A DNA stretch of 64,000 bases from Guptibacillus algicola. GTDB taxonomy: Bacteria > Bacillota > Bacilli > Bacillales > Guptibacillaceae. A model generated the notes under the pieces. The model had not been told where the DNA came from. It made no database searches and saw nothing but the letters and a program-made list of their open reading frames with translations. The stretch lies in contig NZ_JAIVAF010000003.1 of the NCBI RefSeq assembly GCF_020171805.1, forward strand, positions 992,001-1,056,000, given 5' to 3'. Both the position numbers and the translations under genes were made by a program. This document shows, one piece after another, positions 44,122-54,005 of the stretch (position 1 is its first letter; each line of letters opens with the position of its first letter).

Positions 44122-45253
44122 GAAACGTTGTGTCGCAATGCTATTAGCTGGAGGGCAGGGGACAAGACTTGGCAAGCTAACGACTCGTCTTGCAAAACCA
44201 GCAGTACCTTTTGGTGGGAAATACCGGATCATTGATTTCACGTTAAGTAATTGCAGTAATTCAAATATTGATACTGTTGGGGTTTTGACGCAGTATCAGC
44301 CCTACATACTCAATTCTTATATTGGTATCGGCAGTGCATGGGATCTTGATAGAAAGAACGGTGGCGTATCAGTACTTCCGCCTTTCTTAGGCCAAAAAGG
44401 CGGAGAATGGTACAAAGGTACAGCGAATGCCATCTATCAAAACATGTATTACCTTCGTCAATACGACCCAGAATATGTACTCGTGATATCAGGGGACCAC
44501 ATTTATCGTATGGATTATTCAGAGATGCTCGATTACCATGAAGAGCAAGGTGCAGATGCGACGATCGCTGTTCTTGAAGTTCCATGGAATGAAGCGAATC
44601 GCTTTGGAATCATGAATACGGATGAGGAGAACCGAATCGTTGAATTTCAAGAGAAACCTGAAGAACCTAAAACGAACCTCGCTTCTATGGGCGTATACAT
44701 CTTTAGTTGGAAAGCTCTTGAGAAGTACTTAACGGAAGACGAAGCTAATCCTGATTCCTCAAACGACTTCGGGAAAGATATCATTCCAGCGATGATCGAA
44801 GACCAGAAGAAACTCTATGCGTATTCGTTCAGTGGGTACTGGAAAGATGTTGGAACACTTCAAAGCCTATGGGAAGCAAACATGGATTTGTTGGATGACG
44901 ATCCAGATTTAATTCTTAATGATCCTTCATGGAGAATCTATTCGGTTAATCCGAACCAACCGCCTCAATACATTGCACCACAAGCCAATGTGAGCCGTTC
45001 ACTCGTTAATGAGGGCTGTGTTGTTTATGGAGAAGTGTATCGTTCAGTATTGTTTTACGGCGTGCATGTAGGACTAGGAACGACAATAAAGAATTCGATC
45101 ATCATGCCTGATGTGAAAATTGGAGCAAACGTCAAGATAGAAAATGCAATTATTGAGAGTGGAACTGTGATTGAAGATGGTATGGAGCTTGGAAATAAAG
45201 ACGGATCTATTTCCTTGATTGCTGATGGCGAAATTGTTTCAGTACCTAAATAG
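44114..45253 (+). CDS. glgC: Glucose-1-phosphate adenylyltransferase
   Basis: 379 aa from ATG 44114 (after AAAGGAG), not 44096. Nucleotidyltransferase with [40 protein letters not shown] and substrate loop EFQEKPEEP, then left-handed beta-helix repeats. Makes ADP-glucose; probably works with GlgD as a hetero-oligomer. Confidence 0.95.
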   Translation: MSKKRCVAMLLAGGQGTRLGKLTTRLAKPAVPFGGKYRIIDFTLSNCSNSNIDTVGVLTQYQPYILNSYIGIGSAWDLDRKNGGVSVLPPFLGQKGGEWYKGTANAIYQNMYYLRQYDPEYVLVISGDHIYRMDYSEMLDYHEEQGADATIAVLEVPWNEANRFGIMNTDEENRIVEFQEKPEEPKTNLASMGVYIFSWKALEKYLTEDEANPDSSNDFGKDIIPAMIEDQKKLYAYSFSGYWKDVGTLQSLWEANMDLLDDDPDLILNDPSWRIYSVNPNQPPQYIAPQANVSRSLVNEGCVVYGEVYRSVLFYGVHVGLGTTIKNSIIMPDVKIGANVKIENAIIESGTVIEDGMELGNKDGSISLIADGEIVSVPK

Positions 45254-45270
45254 AACAGGAGGATGAATCG

Positions 45271-46377
45271 ATGAAAAAAGTAGTAGGTGTCATTAATTTA
45301 GTAGATGAAAATAACGACCTTAGTGAGTTGACAAGGCATCGGAGCTTCGCTTCTGTTCCGTTTGCGGGACGCTATCGATTGATTGATTTCTCATTATCTA
45401 GCATGACAAATGCAGGAATTAATACGGTTGCTGTATTTACAAGAGAAAAATATCGCTCATTGTTAGACCATTTAGGTTCAGGAAAAGAGTGGGATCTTGA
45501 TCGCCACCAAGGTGGATTGTTTTTCCAGCCCCCTGCAAGTGATGAAAGAGTAACGAATGGTGATATTCGTTCTTTTCACGAGAATATTTCCTTCTTTAAG
45601 CGTAGCCTTTCACACTATGTGGTTGTTACGAACGGGAAGTTAGTATGGAACGTTGACTTTCATAACGTGATCGATGAACATGAAGAAACAGGAGCAGACA
45701 TTACACTAGTCTATAAACCATGTGATGATCCTTATGTGAGCGGCAACACGTATAACGTACTACACACGAATGAGGAGGACCGTGTTGAGAGATTGAACCT
45801 CGATGTAGAGCCACTCCCTGGTGACGATGTTTATCTAAATACATTCGTAATGAAATCTTCTTTGCTCATTTCGATCGTTGAAGAAGCCGTTGAGACCGGA
45901 AAGTATAAATCGATCAATGAAGCTATTGCAGCGAGTCTAAGCAGGTATCATGTGCACGGGTGTCACTTTGGAGGGTATGTATCCTTCATCGATAACGTAC
46001 AGAGTTACTACAGATACAGCATGGAATTACTTGATCCAAATGTTACTCAGGAACTTTTCTATAATAAAGGTCCAATCTATACAAAAGTTAAGCACGAAGC
46101 GCCTGCAAAATACGATGAGTCCTCAACCGTCGTTAATTCCCTCATTGCAAATGGATGCACAGTATCTGGAACTGTGGAGAACAGTATCCTATTCAGAGGC
46201 GTAAAAGTCGGTAAAGGGGCAGTTATTCGGAACAGTATCATCATGCAAAAGTGTGAGATTAGTGAAGGTGCTATTGTAGAGAACGTCATTCTGGATAAGG
46301 ATGTTTCCGTTTCACCTCATGAAAAAGTAACGTCTGAAGATGAACCAAGAGTCATTGCAAAATCAACAGTCTTATAG
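45271..46377 (+). CDS. glgD: Glucose-1-phosphate adenylyltransferase regulatory subunit
   Basis: 368 aa paralogue of GlgC with the catalytic LAGGQGTRL motif degraded to NLVDENNDLSELTRHR, as expected for GlgD. C-terminal hexapeptide repeats (VVNSLIANGCTVSGTVENSI). Regulatory/stabilising subunit. ATG after ACAGGAGG, 17 bp from glgC. Confidence 0.95.
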   Translation: MKKVVGVINLVDENNDLSELTRHRSFASVPFAGRYRLIDFSLSSMTNAGINTVAVFTREKYRSLLDHLGSGKEWDLDRHQGGLFFQPPASDERVTNGDIRSFHENISFFKRSLSHYVVVTNGKLVWNVDFHNVIDEHEETGADITLVYKPCDDPYVSGNTYNVLHTNEEDRVERLNLDVEPLPGDDVYLNTFVMKSSLLISIVEEAVETGKYKSINEAIAASLSRYHVHGCHFGGYVSFIDNVQSYYRYSMELLDPNVTQELFYNKGPIYTKVKHEAPAKYDESSTVVNSLIANGCTVSGTVENSILFRGVKVGKGAVIRNSIIMQKCEISEGAIVENVILDKDVSVSPHEKVTSEDEPRVIAKSTVL

Positions 46378-46392
46378 CAGGGGGAACGAATC

Positions 46393-47823
46393 ATGAATGT
46401 ATTGTTTGCGGCATCAGAAGGTCATCCGTTTATTAAAACGGGCGGCCTCGGGGATGTTATAGGCGCATTGCCAAAGGAGTTACAAAAGCAAGGAATCAAT
46501 GTATCGGTCATCCTTCCAAAGTATGAAGATATGAACGAAACGTTCAAAGAGCAGCTCGAGCTCAAAGAAGCCATCACAGTACCTGTTGGTTGGAGACATC
46601 AATACTGTGGAATTGAAACGTTAAGATATAATGATATTACGTATTACTTTATTGACAATGAGTATTATTTTAAGAGAAGTGGAAGCTATGGATACTTTGA
46701 TGATGGAGAAAGGTTTTCTTTCTTCTGCAGAGCTGTATTAGAAGCGATTCCTTACTTGGATGAGCAGCCAGACATCCTTCATTGTCACGATTGGCAAACA
46801 GGTATGATCCCGGTATTAAAGAAAGCACATTACCGAAATAATCCTTACTACGATGGTATGAAAGTTGTGTACACGATCCATAATCTTCGTTATCAAGGGA
46901 TCTTCCCTAAGGGGATTCTTCATGACCTTTTAGATTTAAGCGAGCTTCACTTTACTAATGAAGGTGTCGAATTTCATGGCAACGTAAGCTTTATGAAAGG
47001 TGGGCTTCTTTATTCGGATTATATTACGACAGTAAGCCCGTCTTATGCTGATGAAATCAAGCAACCTTATTTTGGTGAATACCTGGATGGGATTTTAAGA
47101 AAGCGAGAAGATGATTTCACCGGAATAATTAACGGAATTGATAGTGAGCTTTATGATCCAGCAGCAGATTCCGCACTGAAATATACGTATCATTCATCAT
47201 TCCTTTTGAAAGAGAAAAACAAGATCGAGCTTCAAGAAAAGCTTGGTCTACAAAAGGGTGAAGGCATTCCTGTATTATGTATGATTACTAGACTCGTTGA
47301 GCAAAAAGGCATGGATTTGTTCTTCAGAGTACTTCCTGAAATCATGGAAGAAAATGTACAAGTCGTCGTGCTCGGAACAGGTGATGAGCATTACGAACAT
47401 ATGCTGAGGGAAGCCGAAAACCGATATCCAGGTAGGTTTTCAGCCAATATTTACTTTGACGAAGCATTTGCTCGTAAGCTGTACGCATCATCTGATCTTT
47501 TCCTCATGCCTTCGCAGTTCGAACCGTGTGGAATCAGTCAGCTTATAGCGCTACGCTACGGAAGTCTTCCAATCGTCCGTGAAACCGGAGGGCTCAAAGA
47601 TACGGTCATCCCTTATAACAAGTATACTGGGGAGGGGCATGGATTTAGCTTTGCTGATTACAACGCACACGACATGCTAAATGCCATTCGCCTCGCACTC
47701 CATTACTATCATCATGAGAGTCTTACGTGGAGAAAGCTTGTTGAGCGAGGGATGCGTCTGAACTATTCGTGGGAAAAGTCAGCGGAAAAGTATTCGAGTC
47801 TTTACGAATCGCTAGTAAAGTAA
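46393..47823 (+). CDS. glgA: Glycogen synthase (GT5)
   Basis: 476 aa. ADP-glucose binding K-x-GGL (FIKTGGLGDVIGALP, residues 14-28), C-terminal Rossmann domain with MITRLVEQKGMDLF, EPCGISQLIALRYGSLPIVR and ETGGLKDTV. Elongates alpha-1,4 glucan. Last gene of the operon here; the B. subtilis operon continues with glgP, which is absent. Confidence 0.96.
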   Translation: MNVLFAASEGHPFIKTGGLGDVIGALPKELQKQGINVSVILPKYEDMNETFKEQLELKEAITVPVGWRHQYCGIETLRYNDITYYFIDNEYYFKRSGSYGYFDDGERFSFFCRAVLEAIPYLDEQPDILHCHDWQTGMIPVLKKAHYRNNPYYDGMKVVYTIHNLRYQGIFPKGILHDLLDLSELHFTNEGVEFHGNVSFMKGGLLYSDYITTVSPSYADEIKQPYFGEYLDGILRKREDDFTGIINGIDSELYDPAADSALKYTYHSSFLLKEKNKIELQEKLGLQKGEGIPVLCMITRLVEQKGMDLFFRVLPEIMEENVQVVVLGTGDEHYEHMLREAENRYPGRFSANIYFDEAFARKLYASSDLFLMPSQFEPCGISQLIALRYGSLPIVRETGGLKDTVIPYNKYTGEGHGFSFADYNAHDMLNAIRLALHYYHHESLTWRKLVERGMRLNYSWEKSAEKYSSLYESLVK

Positions 47824-47840
47824 ATCGATAGTAAGAACTG

Positions 47841-47866
47841 ACAGGGGGGTATCCCCCTGTTTTTTC
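47841..47866 (+). terminator. glg operon terminator
   Basis: ACAGGGGG-gtat-CCCCCTGT plus T6. Confidence 0.92.
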
Positions 47867-47886
47867 ATTGAAAAGGAGTAGATGAG

Positions 47887-48909
47887 TTGTTTTGCAATAA
47901 ATGCCAACTGATTCCCAGTATTTTATCAAATGGAATACTTGAAATAACGACACCTTCACCAATATTATTGGACAGTCTTAACGCTTTATTTAACAGATCA
48001 GGAGACACTTTTACCATTTCATATAGTAATTTTCCGGAGCTATTAACGATTTGCAATGACATCGAGAAAGAATTTAGCCGAAATGCAACGATTACATTTA
48101 GCTGCACAACGTTATCTTCAATACATGAAAAAAAGACAGTTGTTTCGTTTCCACATTTTTATATAAGGTTGCAGAATTTGAAGTATGTAACAATCATGCA
48201 AGAAGGTATGTTTACAGCCCATATGCAGCCGATCTTGTCACTAGAGAAGGGTGAGATTGAAGCGTATGAGTTCCTCCTAAGGCCAACTAATCAACACTAT
48301 TCGTTTAAACCATATGACCTTTTTGAAGTTGCAAGAAACTCTGGATTACAATCTTTCCTCGATAGTGAAGCACGTAAAAAAGCAATCGAGATTAGCTCAA
48401 ATCTTATCCCTAGGGGAATTAAACGATTCATTAATTTTCTGCCATCTTCTATATATGACCCTGCTCATTGTTTAAGAACAACATTCCAAGCAGTTGAAGA
48501 ACATAGTGTTGACCCAGGAGACCTTGTATTTGAAGTAGTAGAAACGGAAAAGATTCATAGAATCGATCACCTAAAAAATATTTTCAAAACCTATCAAGAC
48601 GAAGGAATGAAAGTTGCCCTTGATGACTTAGGGACAGGGTATGCAACAAAGGAACTACTCCTAGCACTAAAACCAGATTATGCAAAGATCGATAGACGTT
48701 ATATTGATCAGTGTCATAACGATCTAGAAAAACAGAAAGCATTGATCGATTTAGGGAAACTAGCGAATGAAGAAGGAATTCTGTTATTAGCAGAAGGTAT
48801 TGAACAAAAAGAAGAAGCTGATTTTTGTGCAGAGATCGGCATCGCTTTTGGTCAAGGTTATTATTATGGTAAGCCTTCAGACAAGCCCATCACTTCCATT
48901 CATACATAA
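47887..48909 (+). CDS. EAL domain c-di-GMP phosphodiesterase
   Basis: 340 aa. N-terminal ~105 residues of unknown fold start with C-x-x-C (FCNKC); the C-terminal EAL domain (about 110-335) has every catalytic element: YEFLLRP (E-x-L), INFLPSSIYD (Asn), EVVETE (Glu), ALDDLGTGY (Asp-Asp), KIDRRYID (Lys), AEGIEQ (Glu), GQGYYYGKP. Likely active and cytoplasmic. TTG 47887 after AAAGGAG. The N-terminal half could be a sensor. Confidence 0.9.
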   Translation: MFCNKCQLIPSILSNGILEITTPSPILLDSLNALFNRSGDTFTISYSNFPELLTICNDIEKEFSRNATITFSCTTLSSIHEKKTVVSFPHFYIRLQNLKYVTIMQEGMFTAHMQPILSLEKGEIEAYEFLLRPTNQHYSFKPYDLFEVARNSGLQSFLDSEARKKAIEISSNLIPRGIKRFINFLPSSIYDPAHCLRTTFQAVEEHSVDPGDLVFEVVETEKIHRIDHLKNIFKTYQDEGMKVALDDLGTGYATKELLLALKPDYAKIDRRYIDQCHNDLEKQKALIDLGKLANEEGILLLAEGIEQKEEADFCAEIGIAFGQGYYYGKPSDKPITSIHT

Positions 48910-48994
48910 AGTTACGTGTTAAAGCGTTTTTCCTATGGAAAAAGAAGCATAAAAAAGATATGCTTACGTCATAAGAGTGACAAGAGGTGAAGAC

Positions 48995-50098
48995 ATGTTA
49001 ACGTTTTATAAGCGATATGCTAGAACTGCTTTTGATATCGGCTTAATCGTTTTAACCGTATTTTTAATCATGTTTGTATTTAGTTTTTTGTTTGAGATCG
49101 CAGCACCCATCTTTGTTGGATATGTTATCTTCTTGATAATAGAACCTTTTGCGCGTTTCTTAAATAATAAGGGGTTAGGAAAAACAGTCGCCACTACCAT
49201 ATCGACACTTCTTTTTGTGTTGATCGTATTAAGTGTCGTTTTTCTCGCAGGAGCCATTTTTGTGTTGCAGCTTCAGAATCTTATCTCATTGATACCACGG
49301 TACGTAGATATTTTCCAAGAGCAATTGTTGAACTATGTGGAGTGGGCGCAACTTCAGATGAATGCACTGCCACCAGATATTTTACATAAAGCTCAAGAGT
49401 ATTCCGTTACTGTTGTCGAAAAGGCTTCCTTTGTATTAACTGGATTTCTTAACGGGATTTTCGCCTTCGTTACCTCAATTCCAACTCTTATTATTAATTT
49501 CGTAGTTGGAATCGTTCTTGCATACTTTTTGAGTGTCGAGATTGAAATGTGGAAACGAATCGCACACAAAAGAACTCCTAACACCTTCAAGAAAGCTTAC
49601 TATTTTTTAAAAGAAAATGTGCTTAGCGGGATCGGTTCATATGTAAAAGCACAGCTCAAATTAATTACGATCACGTTTGTTCTTGTACTTTGTGGGTTAT
49701 GGATTTTGCGAGTAGATAATGCTTTTACAATCGCATTACTATCTGCCTTTTTTGATGTTCTTCCATTGTTAGGGGTATCTGCTATTTTCTTACCTTGGGC
49801 TATTTATTTGTTCATTATCGGCCAATCGACCTTAGCTTTCTGGCTAATCGGGTTATTAGGCGTCGTGATGTTAGTTAGGCAAATCATGGAACCGAAAATC
49901 ACTGGAGATTCATTAGGCGTTTCTGCATTTACAATCTTGTCATTTATGATTATTTCACTTTCTTTGTTTGGAATCGCGGGTGTTATCCTATCACCAATTC
50001 TATTAATTCTCATTAAGGCATTGTTTGATCATGGATATCTTGGTAAATGGATTCATCTTCCAAGTGAAGAGTTTATCGACAATAACGAGCGTAAATAG
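48995..50098 (+). CDS. AI-2E family (UPF0118) membrane transporter
   Basis: 367 aa from ATG 48995 (MLTFYKRYARTAF), after AGAGGTGAAG. About seven to eight membrane helices, including IGLIVLTVFLIMFVFSFLF near the N-terminus, and C-terminal LFGIAGVILSPILLILIKAL. Belongs to the AI-2E/TqsA exporter family (YrrI/YubA-like). Some members are Na+/H+ antiporters; substrate unknown. Confidence 0.88.
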   Translation: MLTFYKRYARTAFDIGLIVLTVFLIMFVFSFLFEIAAPIFVGYVIFLIIEPFARFLNNKGLGKTVATTISTLLFVLIVLSVVFLAGAIFVLQLQNLISLIPRYVDIFQEQLLNYVEWAQLQMNALPPDILHKAQEYSVTVVEKASFVLTGFLNGIFAFVTSIPTLIINFVVGIVLAYFLSVEIEMWKRIAHKRTPNTFKKAYYFLKENVLSGIGSYVKAQLKLITITFVLVLCGLWILRVDNAFTIALLSAFFDVLPLLGVSAIFLPWAIYLFIIGQSTLAFWLIGLLGVVMLVRQIMEPKITGDSLGVSAFTILSFMIISLSLFGIAGVILSPILLILIKALFDHGYLGKWIHLPSEEFIDNNERK

Positions 50099-50116
50099 GA
50101 AGGAAGACTAACAACA

Positions 50117-50710
50117 TTGAGAAGACCTGCATTATTAATACTAGGCACTGTTATTGGTAGTGTCATAATCGCGCTTCTTCTACAAGAAGATAAGGTAGGG
50201 TTAAGACCTCCAATTAAAAAATCACAAGTACCAAAGGAATATATCGGTACGTATCAAGACGCAGCAAATCAATATGACGTTCAGTGGGAATTACTCGCTG
50301 CTGTACACCGTGTTGAAACAAAATTCTCAACAATGTCTTCTCTCGAAAGTCCAAAAGGTGCGATTGGTCATTACCAATTTATGCCATTAACCTGGCTAGG
50401 TTGGCAATATGAAGGTAGTGAATTAGGAAAGTTGAACGATGGAGATGAAATCGATATAACAGATCCTGATTTGATTGAGAAATACGGTGGTTATGGGAAA
50501 GATGGGAACGGAGATGGAAAGGCAGATCCATATAACATGACTGACGCAGCCTATACAGCAGCTAGCTATCTATCAGCTAACGGTGCTAGTGAAGGGAAAT
50601 TACAGCAAGCATTATTCGCATATAACCGAAGCGATGAATATGTAGATGAAGTGTTATCTTATTATAACGAATATAAAAAGAACGCTACTGTTGTAAAAAT
50701 CAACAAGTAA
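50117..50710 (+). CDS. Lytic transglycosylase (SLT-like)
   Basis: 197 aa. N-terminal hydrophobic anchor (ALLILGTVIGSVIIALLL), then a lysozyme-like domain: WELLAAVHRVETKFSTMSSL (catalytic Glu), GAIGHYQFMPLTW, and a Ca-binding-like DGNGDGKADPYN insert. Cuts peptidoglycan outside the membrane. TTG start, GGAAGG SD. 18 bp after the AI-2E gene. Confidence 0.88.
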   Translation: MRRPALLILGTVIGSVIIALLLQEDKVGLRPPIKKSQVPKEYIGTYQDAANQYDVQWELLAAVHRVETKFSTMSSLESPKGAIGHYQFMPLTWLGWQYEGSELGKLNDGDEIDITDPDLIEKYGGYGKDGNGDGKADPYNMTDAAYTAASYLSANGASEGKLQQALFAYNRSDEYVDEVLSYYNEYKKNATVVKINK

Positions 50711-50772
50711 TAGCTCTTAATGGTACAGCTATTACACATATGATAAAATCACTTGAAGAAGGGGGAGGTTCC

Positions 50773-51903
50773 ATGAAGATCGTATCAATCGAACCAACAC
50801 CGAGTCCGAATTCGATGAAAATTAACTTGAGTGAAGAATTAGCTGCAGGTGATACCCGTCAATACAAGCAAGGCAGCGACCTTGCTGATGCGCCTATATA
50901 TATCCAAAAGTTAATGGCGGTACCTGGGGTGAAAGAAATTTATCATGTAATGGATTTCATTGCATTAGAACGAAATGCTAGATATGCTTGGGAAGATATA
51001 TTACCAGGAGCAAGAGAAGCTTTTGGTCAAGAAAGTGACGACGATCATGCGTCTTCTTCAGCTGTTGAAGAAGATTTTGGAGAAGTTAAAGTGTTCATCC
51101 AAATGTTTAGGGGAATTCCTATGCAGGTCAAGTTAGTAGATGGAGAGGATGAACATCGCTTCGGTCTTCCTGATCGGTTCATGGAAGCAGCGATGAAAGC
51201 TTCGTCAGCTTCTGACAATATGGTGATGGAAAGAGAATGGAAAGAGCAAAATCCTCGTTATGGTTCTCCGGAAGAAGTGGGAGTGGAGGTTACTGAAGAA
51301 ATAGCTGCCACCTATGACGAGAAAAGGCTCGAATCTCTTGTGAAAGAAGCGTTTGACCCAAATCGAGAGCGAACTTCAGAGAAACAAGAAAAGAAGCATG
51401 TAACGCTTGAGATGCTTGACCACCCAGAGTGGAAAGAAAGATATGCGGCTCTAGATCGCTTGGATCCAGAAATCACCGATTTGCCTTTATTAGAGAAAGC
51501 ACTAGAAGATGAGAAAGCTTCCATTCGTAGGTTAGCTGCAGTTTATCTTGGTATGATTGAATCAAAAGAAGTTCTGCCATTACTTTATAAAGCGTTAAAA
51601 GACAAGTCAGTAACGGTTCGCAGAACTGCTGGAGATTGCATGTCAGACCTTGGATACGTTGAAGCTATTCCTGAAATGGTGGAAGCACTTTCAGATAAGA
51701 ACAAACTTGTTCGTTGGAGAGCAGCGATGTTTCTTTATGAAGTTGGCGATGAATCTGCAGTCGGAGCATTAGAAAAATCAATAGATGATCCGGAGTTCGA
51801 AGTGAAGATGCAAGCAAGAATGGCACTTGAGCGCATAAAAGGCGGAGAAGAAGCAAAAGGATCAGTATGGCATCAAATGACGCAAGCACGTAAATCAAAA
51901 TAA
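50773..51903 (+). CDS. ypgR: CvfC/YpgR-like protein (Nfu N-domain + HEAT repeats)
   Basis: 376 aa from ATG 50773 (after AAGGGGGAGG). Residues 1-90 form a NifU/Nfu N-terminal-like domain (SIEPTPSPNSMKINLS, MAVPGVKEIYHVMDFIALER); residues about 215-360 are HEAT-like repeats (ASIRRLAAVYLGMI, VTVRRTAGDCMSDLG, LVRWRAAMFLYEVGD). Matches conserved virulence factor C of S. aureus and B. subtilis YpgR. Followed by brxA as in B. subtilis. Confidence 0.85.
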   Translation: MKIVSIEPTPSPNSMKINLSEELAAGDTRQYKQGSDLADAPIYIQKLMAVPGVKEIYHVMDFIALERNARYAWEDILPGAREAFGQESDDDHASSSAVEEDFGEVKVFIQMFRGIPMQVKLVDGEDEHRFGLPDRFMEAAMKASSASDNMVMEREWKEQNPRYGSPEEVGVEVTEEIAATYDEKRLESLVKEAFDPNRERTSEKQEKKHVTLEMLDHPEWKERYAALDRLDPEITDLPLLEKALEDEKASIRRLAAVYLGMIESKEVLPLLYKALKDKSVTVRRTAGDCMSDLGYVEAIPEMVEALSDKNKLVRWRAAMFLYEVGDESAVGALEKSIDDPEFEVKMQARMALERIKGGEEAKGSVWHQMTQARKSK

Positions 51904-51918
51904 AGGGAGGTTCATTTA

Positions 51919-52347
51919 ATGAATCCATATGAAGAATACATGAAACAAATGGCTCAGCCGATGCGTGATGAATTAACTTCAGCAGGCTTTGAAGAACTTA
52001 CAACAGCTGATGAGGTAGCTGAGTTTGTAACTGGTACAAAGGGGACAACACTTGTCGTAATCAATTCAGTATGTGGGTGCGCAGCAGGTTTAGCACGACC
52101 AGCAGCGCGTGAAGCAATCGAAAGTGAAAAGAAACCGGACCACTTTATTACGGTTTTCGCAGGTCAAGACCGTGAAGCAACGTCAAAAATGAGAGAGTAT
52201 TTAGAAGGGTACGAGCCTTCTTCACCATCTATGGTGTTAATGAAAGATGGTCAGGTTCTGCATTTCATTCCTCGTGAGGAAATTGAAGATCATGAAGTGG
52301 AAGAAATAGTGGAAAACCTTACAGGTGCATTTGAGCAATATTGCTAA
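51919..52347 (+). CDS. brxA: Bacilliredoxin BrxA (YphP)
   Basis: 142 aa. CGC active site in INSVCGCAAGLARPA (about residue 53), SPSMVLMKDGQVLHF beta-hairpin. Removes bacillithiol from S-bacillithiolated proteins. 15 bp after the YpgR-like gene. ATG after AGGGAGG. Confidence 0.93.
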   Translation: MNPYEEYMKQMAQPMRDELTSAGFEELTTADEVAEFVTGTKGTTLVVINSVCGCAAGLARPAAREAIESEKKPDHFITVFAGQDREATSKMREYLEGYEPSSPSMVLMKDGQVLHFIPREEIEDHEVEEIVENLTGAFEQYC

Positions 52348-52358
52348 TAGCTAATACT

Positions 52359-52384
52359 CCACTCTATCTATAGAGTGGGGTTTT
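52359..52384 (+). terminator. brxA terminator
   Basis: CCACTCTAT / ATAGAGTGG stem then GGTTTTC. Confidence 0.8.
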
Positions 52385-52414
52385 CTTATAGAAAATCGTT
52401 TGGAGGTATTTGTG

Positions 52415-52855
52415 ATGGAACATGTATTTGAGTTAAAAGGAAGCTACAAAGGCGGAAGGAAAGGAAAAGGTGAGGTCCATTCTGAGAATTTTTCAGCAGA
52501 TGTAACGATTCCAACCTCAATGGGAGGATTAGATGAAGGTACGAATCCTGACGAACTGTTACTAAGTTCTTCTGCTGCTTGTTATTTTATGACGCTTGGA
52601 CTTTATCTTGAAGCGAAGAATATTTCTTTCGAGGATATTAAGATATCTTCTAAGTTAATTGTAAGTGAAGAGGGAAGAGTCCATGTCGAGTCCATCCATC
52701 ATTATCCAGTCGTTTATTTAAATGAAACACCAGATGAATCGCTTAGAAAAAGGATCTTAGACATAGCAGATCGAGCAGAAGATGGTTGTATGATCACTCG
52801 AGCGATCAAAGGAAACGTAAACGTATTTGTAGAACCATCGATCGAAATCGTCTAA
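52415..52855 (+). CDS. OsmC/Ohr family protein
   Basis: 146 aa from ATG 52415 (after GGAGG; TTG 52400 overlaps it). Redox Cys pair: SSSAACYFMTLGLYLE (about residue 50) and AEDGCMITRAI (about 115). OsmC-type hydroperoxide reductase domain. Own transcription unit likely. Confidence 0.88.
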   Translation: MEHVFELKGSYKGGRKGKGEVHSENFSADVTIPTSMGGLDEGTNPDELLLSSSAACYFMTLGLYLEAKNISFEDIKISSKLIVSEEGRVHVESIHHYPVVYLNETPDESLRKRILDIADRAEDGCMITRAIKGNVNVFVEPSIEIV

Positions 52856-52997
52856 CATCCTAATTGTCATTCCTCCAATTGGACATTAATAAATGTAAAA
52901 CCTGCTATTTGCATTCTAGCGAGAATTTATTATAATAATATTTTGGAGCGGGTGAACGATTCTGTTATAGAAACAGTGGAATAAAGGAGATACGATT

Positions 52998-53969
52998 ATG
53001 AGCAATAAAGACTACCGCGTATTATTGTATTATAAATATGTACAAATTGATAACCCAGGTGATTTTGTAGAGAAGCACCAAGAATTTTGTATTGAACATG
53101 ATTTAAAGGGTAGGATTTTGGTGGCTGAAGAAGGGATCAACGGTACGGTTTCAGGAACAGTAGAACAAACACAAGCATACATGGACATGATGCACGCTGA
53201 CGAACGATTTAGTGACCTTTTCTTCAAAATTGATGAGGCTGAAGAACATGCATTTAAAAAAATGCACGTCCGTGAACGTCCTGAATTAGTAACACTTCGT
53301 TTAGAAGATAACCACAATCCAACACAAGTTGGTGGGAAGCATCTAAAACCAAAAGAATGGCGCGAAGCGATGCAAGACGAAGACGTTATTATCCTTGATA
53401 CTCGTAACGACTATGAGTACGAGCTAGGGCATTTCAAAGGTGCCATCAACCCTGATATTAAGAACTTCCGTGATTTACCAGAATGGGTACAGGAAAACCT
53501 AGCTGACAAAAAAGACAAAAAGATACTGACTTACTGCACGGGTGGTATTCGATGTGAGAAATTTACTGGTTGGATGATCAACCAAGGATTTCAGGATGTG
53601 AACCAGCTTGATGGTGGAATCGTCACATATGGTAAAGACGAAGAAACAAAAGGTGAATTCTGGGACGGTAAATGTTATGTATTTGATGAGAGAATCTCTG
53701 TTCCTATCAACCAAAAAGATCATGTGGTGGTAGGTAAAGATTACTTTACTGGTGAGCCATGCGAACGATATGTAAACTGTGCAGATCCAGACTGTAATAA
53801 ACAAATTATTACTTCTGAAGAAAATGAGCATAAATACTTGCGTGGCTGTTCTCATGAATGCCGCGTATCCGAACGAAATCGTTATGTAGAAGAGCATGGA
53901 TTATCTGAAGAAGAAGTGAATGAGCGTATTCAAGCGATCATGAAAGAAAATATTCAACAAGAAGTATAA
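52998..53969 (+). CDS. trhO: tRNA uridine(34) hydroxylase TrhO, copy 1
   Basis: 323 aa. UPF0176 N-terminal domain ([40 protein letters not shown]), a rhodanese domain with catalytic Cys in [16 protein letters not shown], and a C-terminal Cys/His zinc-binding tail ([11 protein letters not shown] ... GCSHEC). Prephenate-independent 5-hydroxylation of tRNA U34, precursor of mo5U. ATG 52998 after AAAGGAGA. A paralogue is at 58915. Confidence 0.93.
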   Translation: MSNKDYRVLLYYKYVQIDNPGDFVEKHQEFCIEHDLKGRILVAEEGINGTVSGTVEQTQAYMDMMHADERFSDLFFKIDEAEEHAFKKMHVRERPELVTLRLEDNHNPTQVGGKHLKPKEWREAMQDEDVIILDTRNDYEYELGHFKGAINPDIKNFRDLPEWVQENLADKKDKKILTYCTGGIRCEKFTGWMINQGFQDVNQLDGGIVTYGKDEETKGEFWDGKCYVFDERISVPINQKDHVVVGKDYFTGEPCERYVNCADPDCNKQIITSEENEHKYLRGCSHECRVSERNRYVEEHGLSEEEVNERIQAIMKENIQQEV

Positions 53970-53970
53970 T

Positions 53971-54005
53971 AAAAGCTAGCTGTCCACTTTGACAGCTAGC
54001 TTTTA
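53971..54005. terminator. Bidirectional terminator
   Basis: AAAAGCTAGCTGTC / GACAGCTAGCTTTT perfect 14-bp stem, 6-nt loop. Confidence 0.92.
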
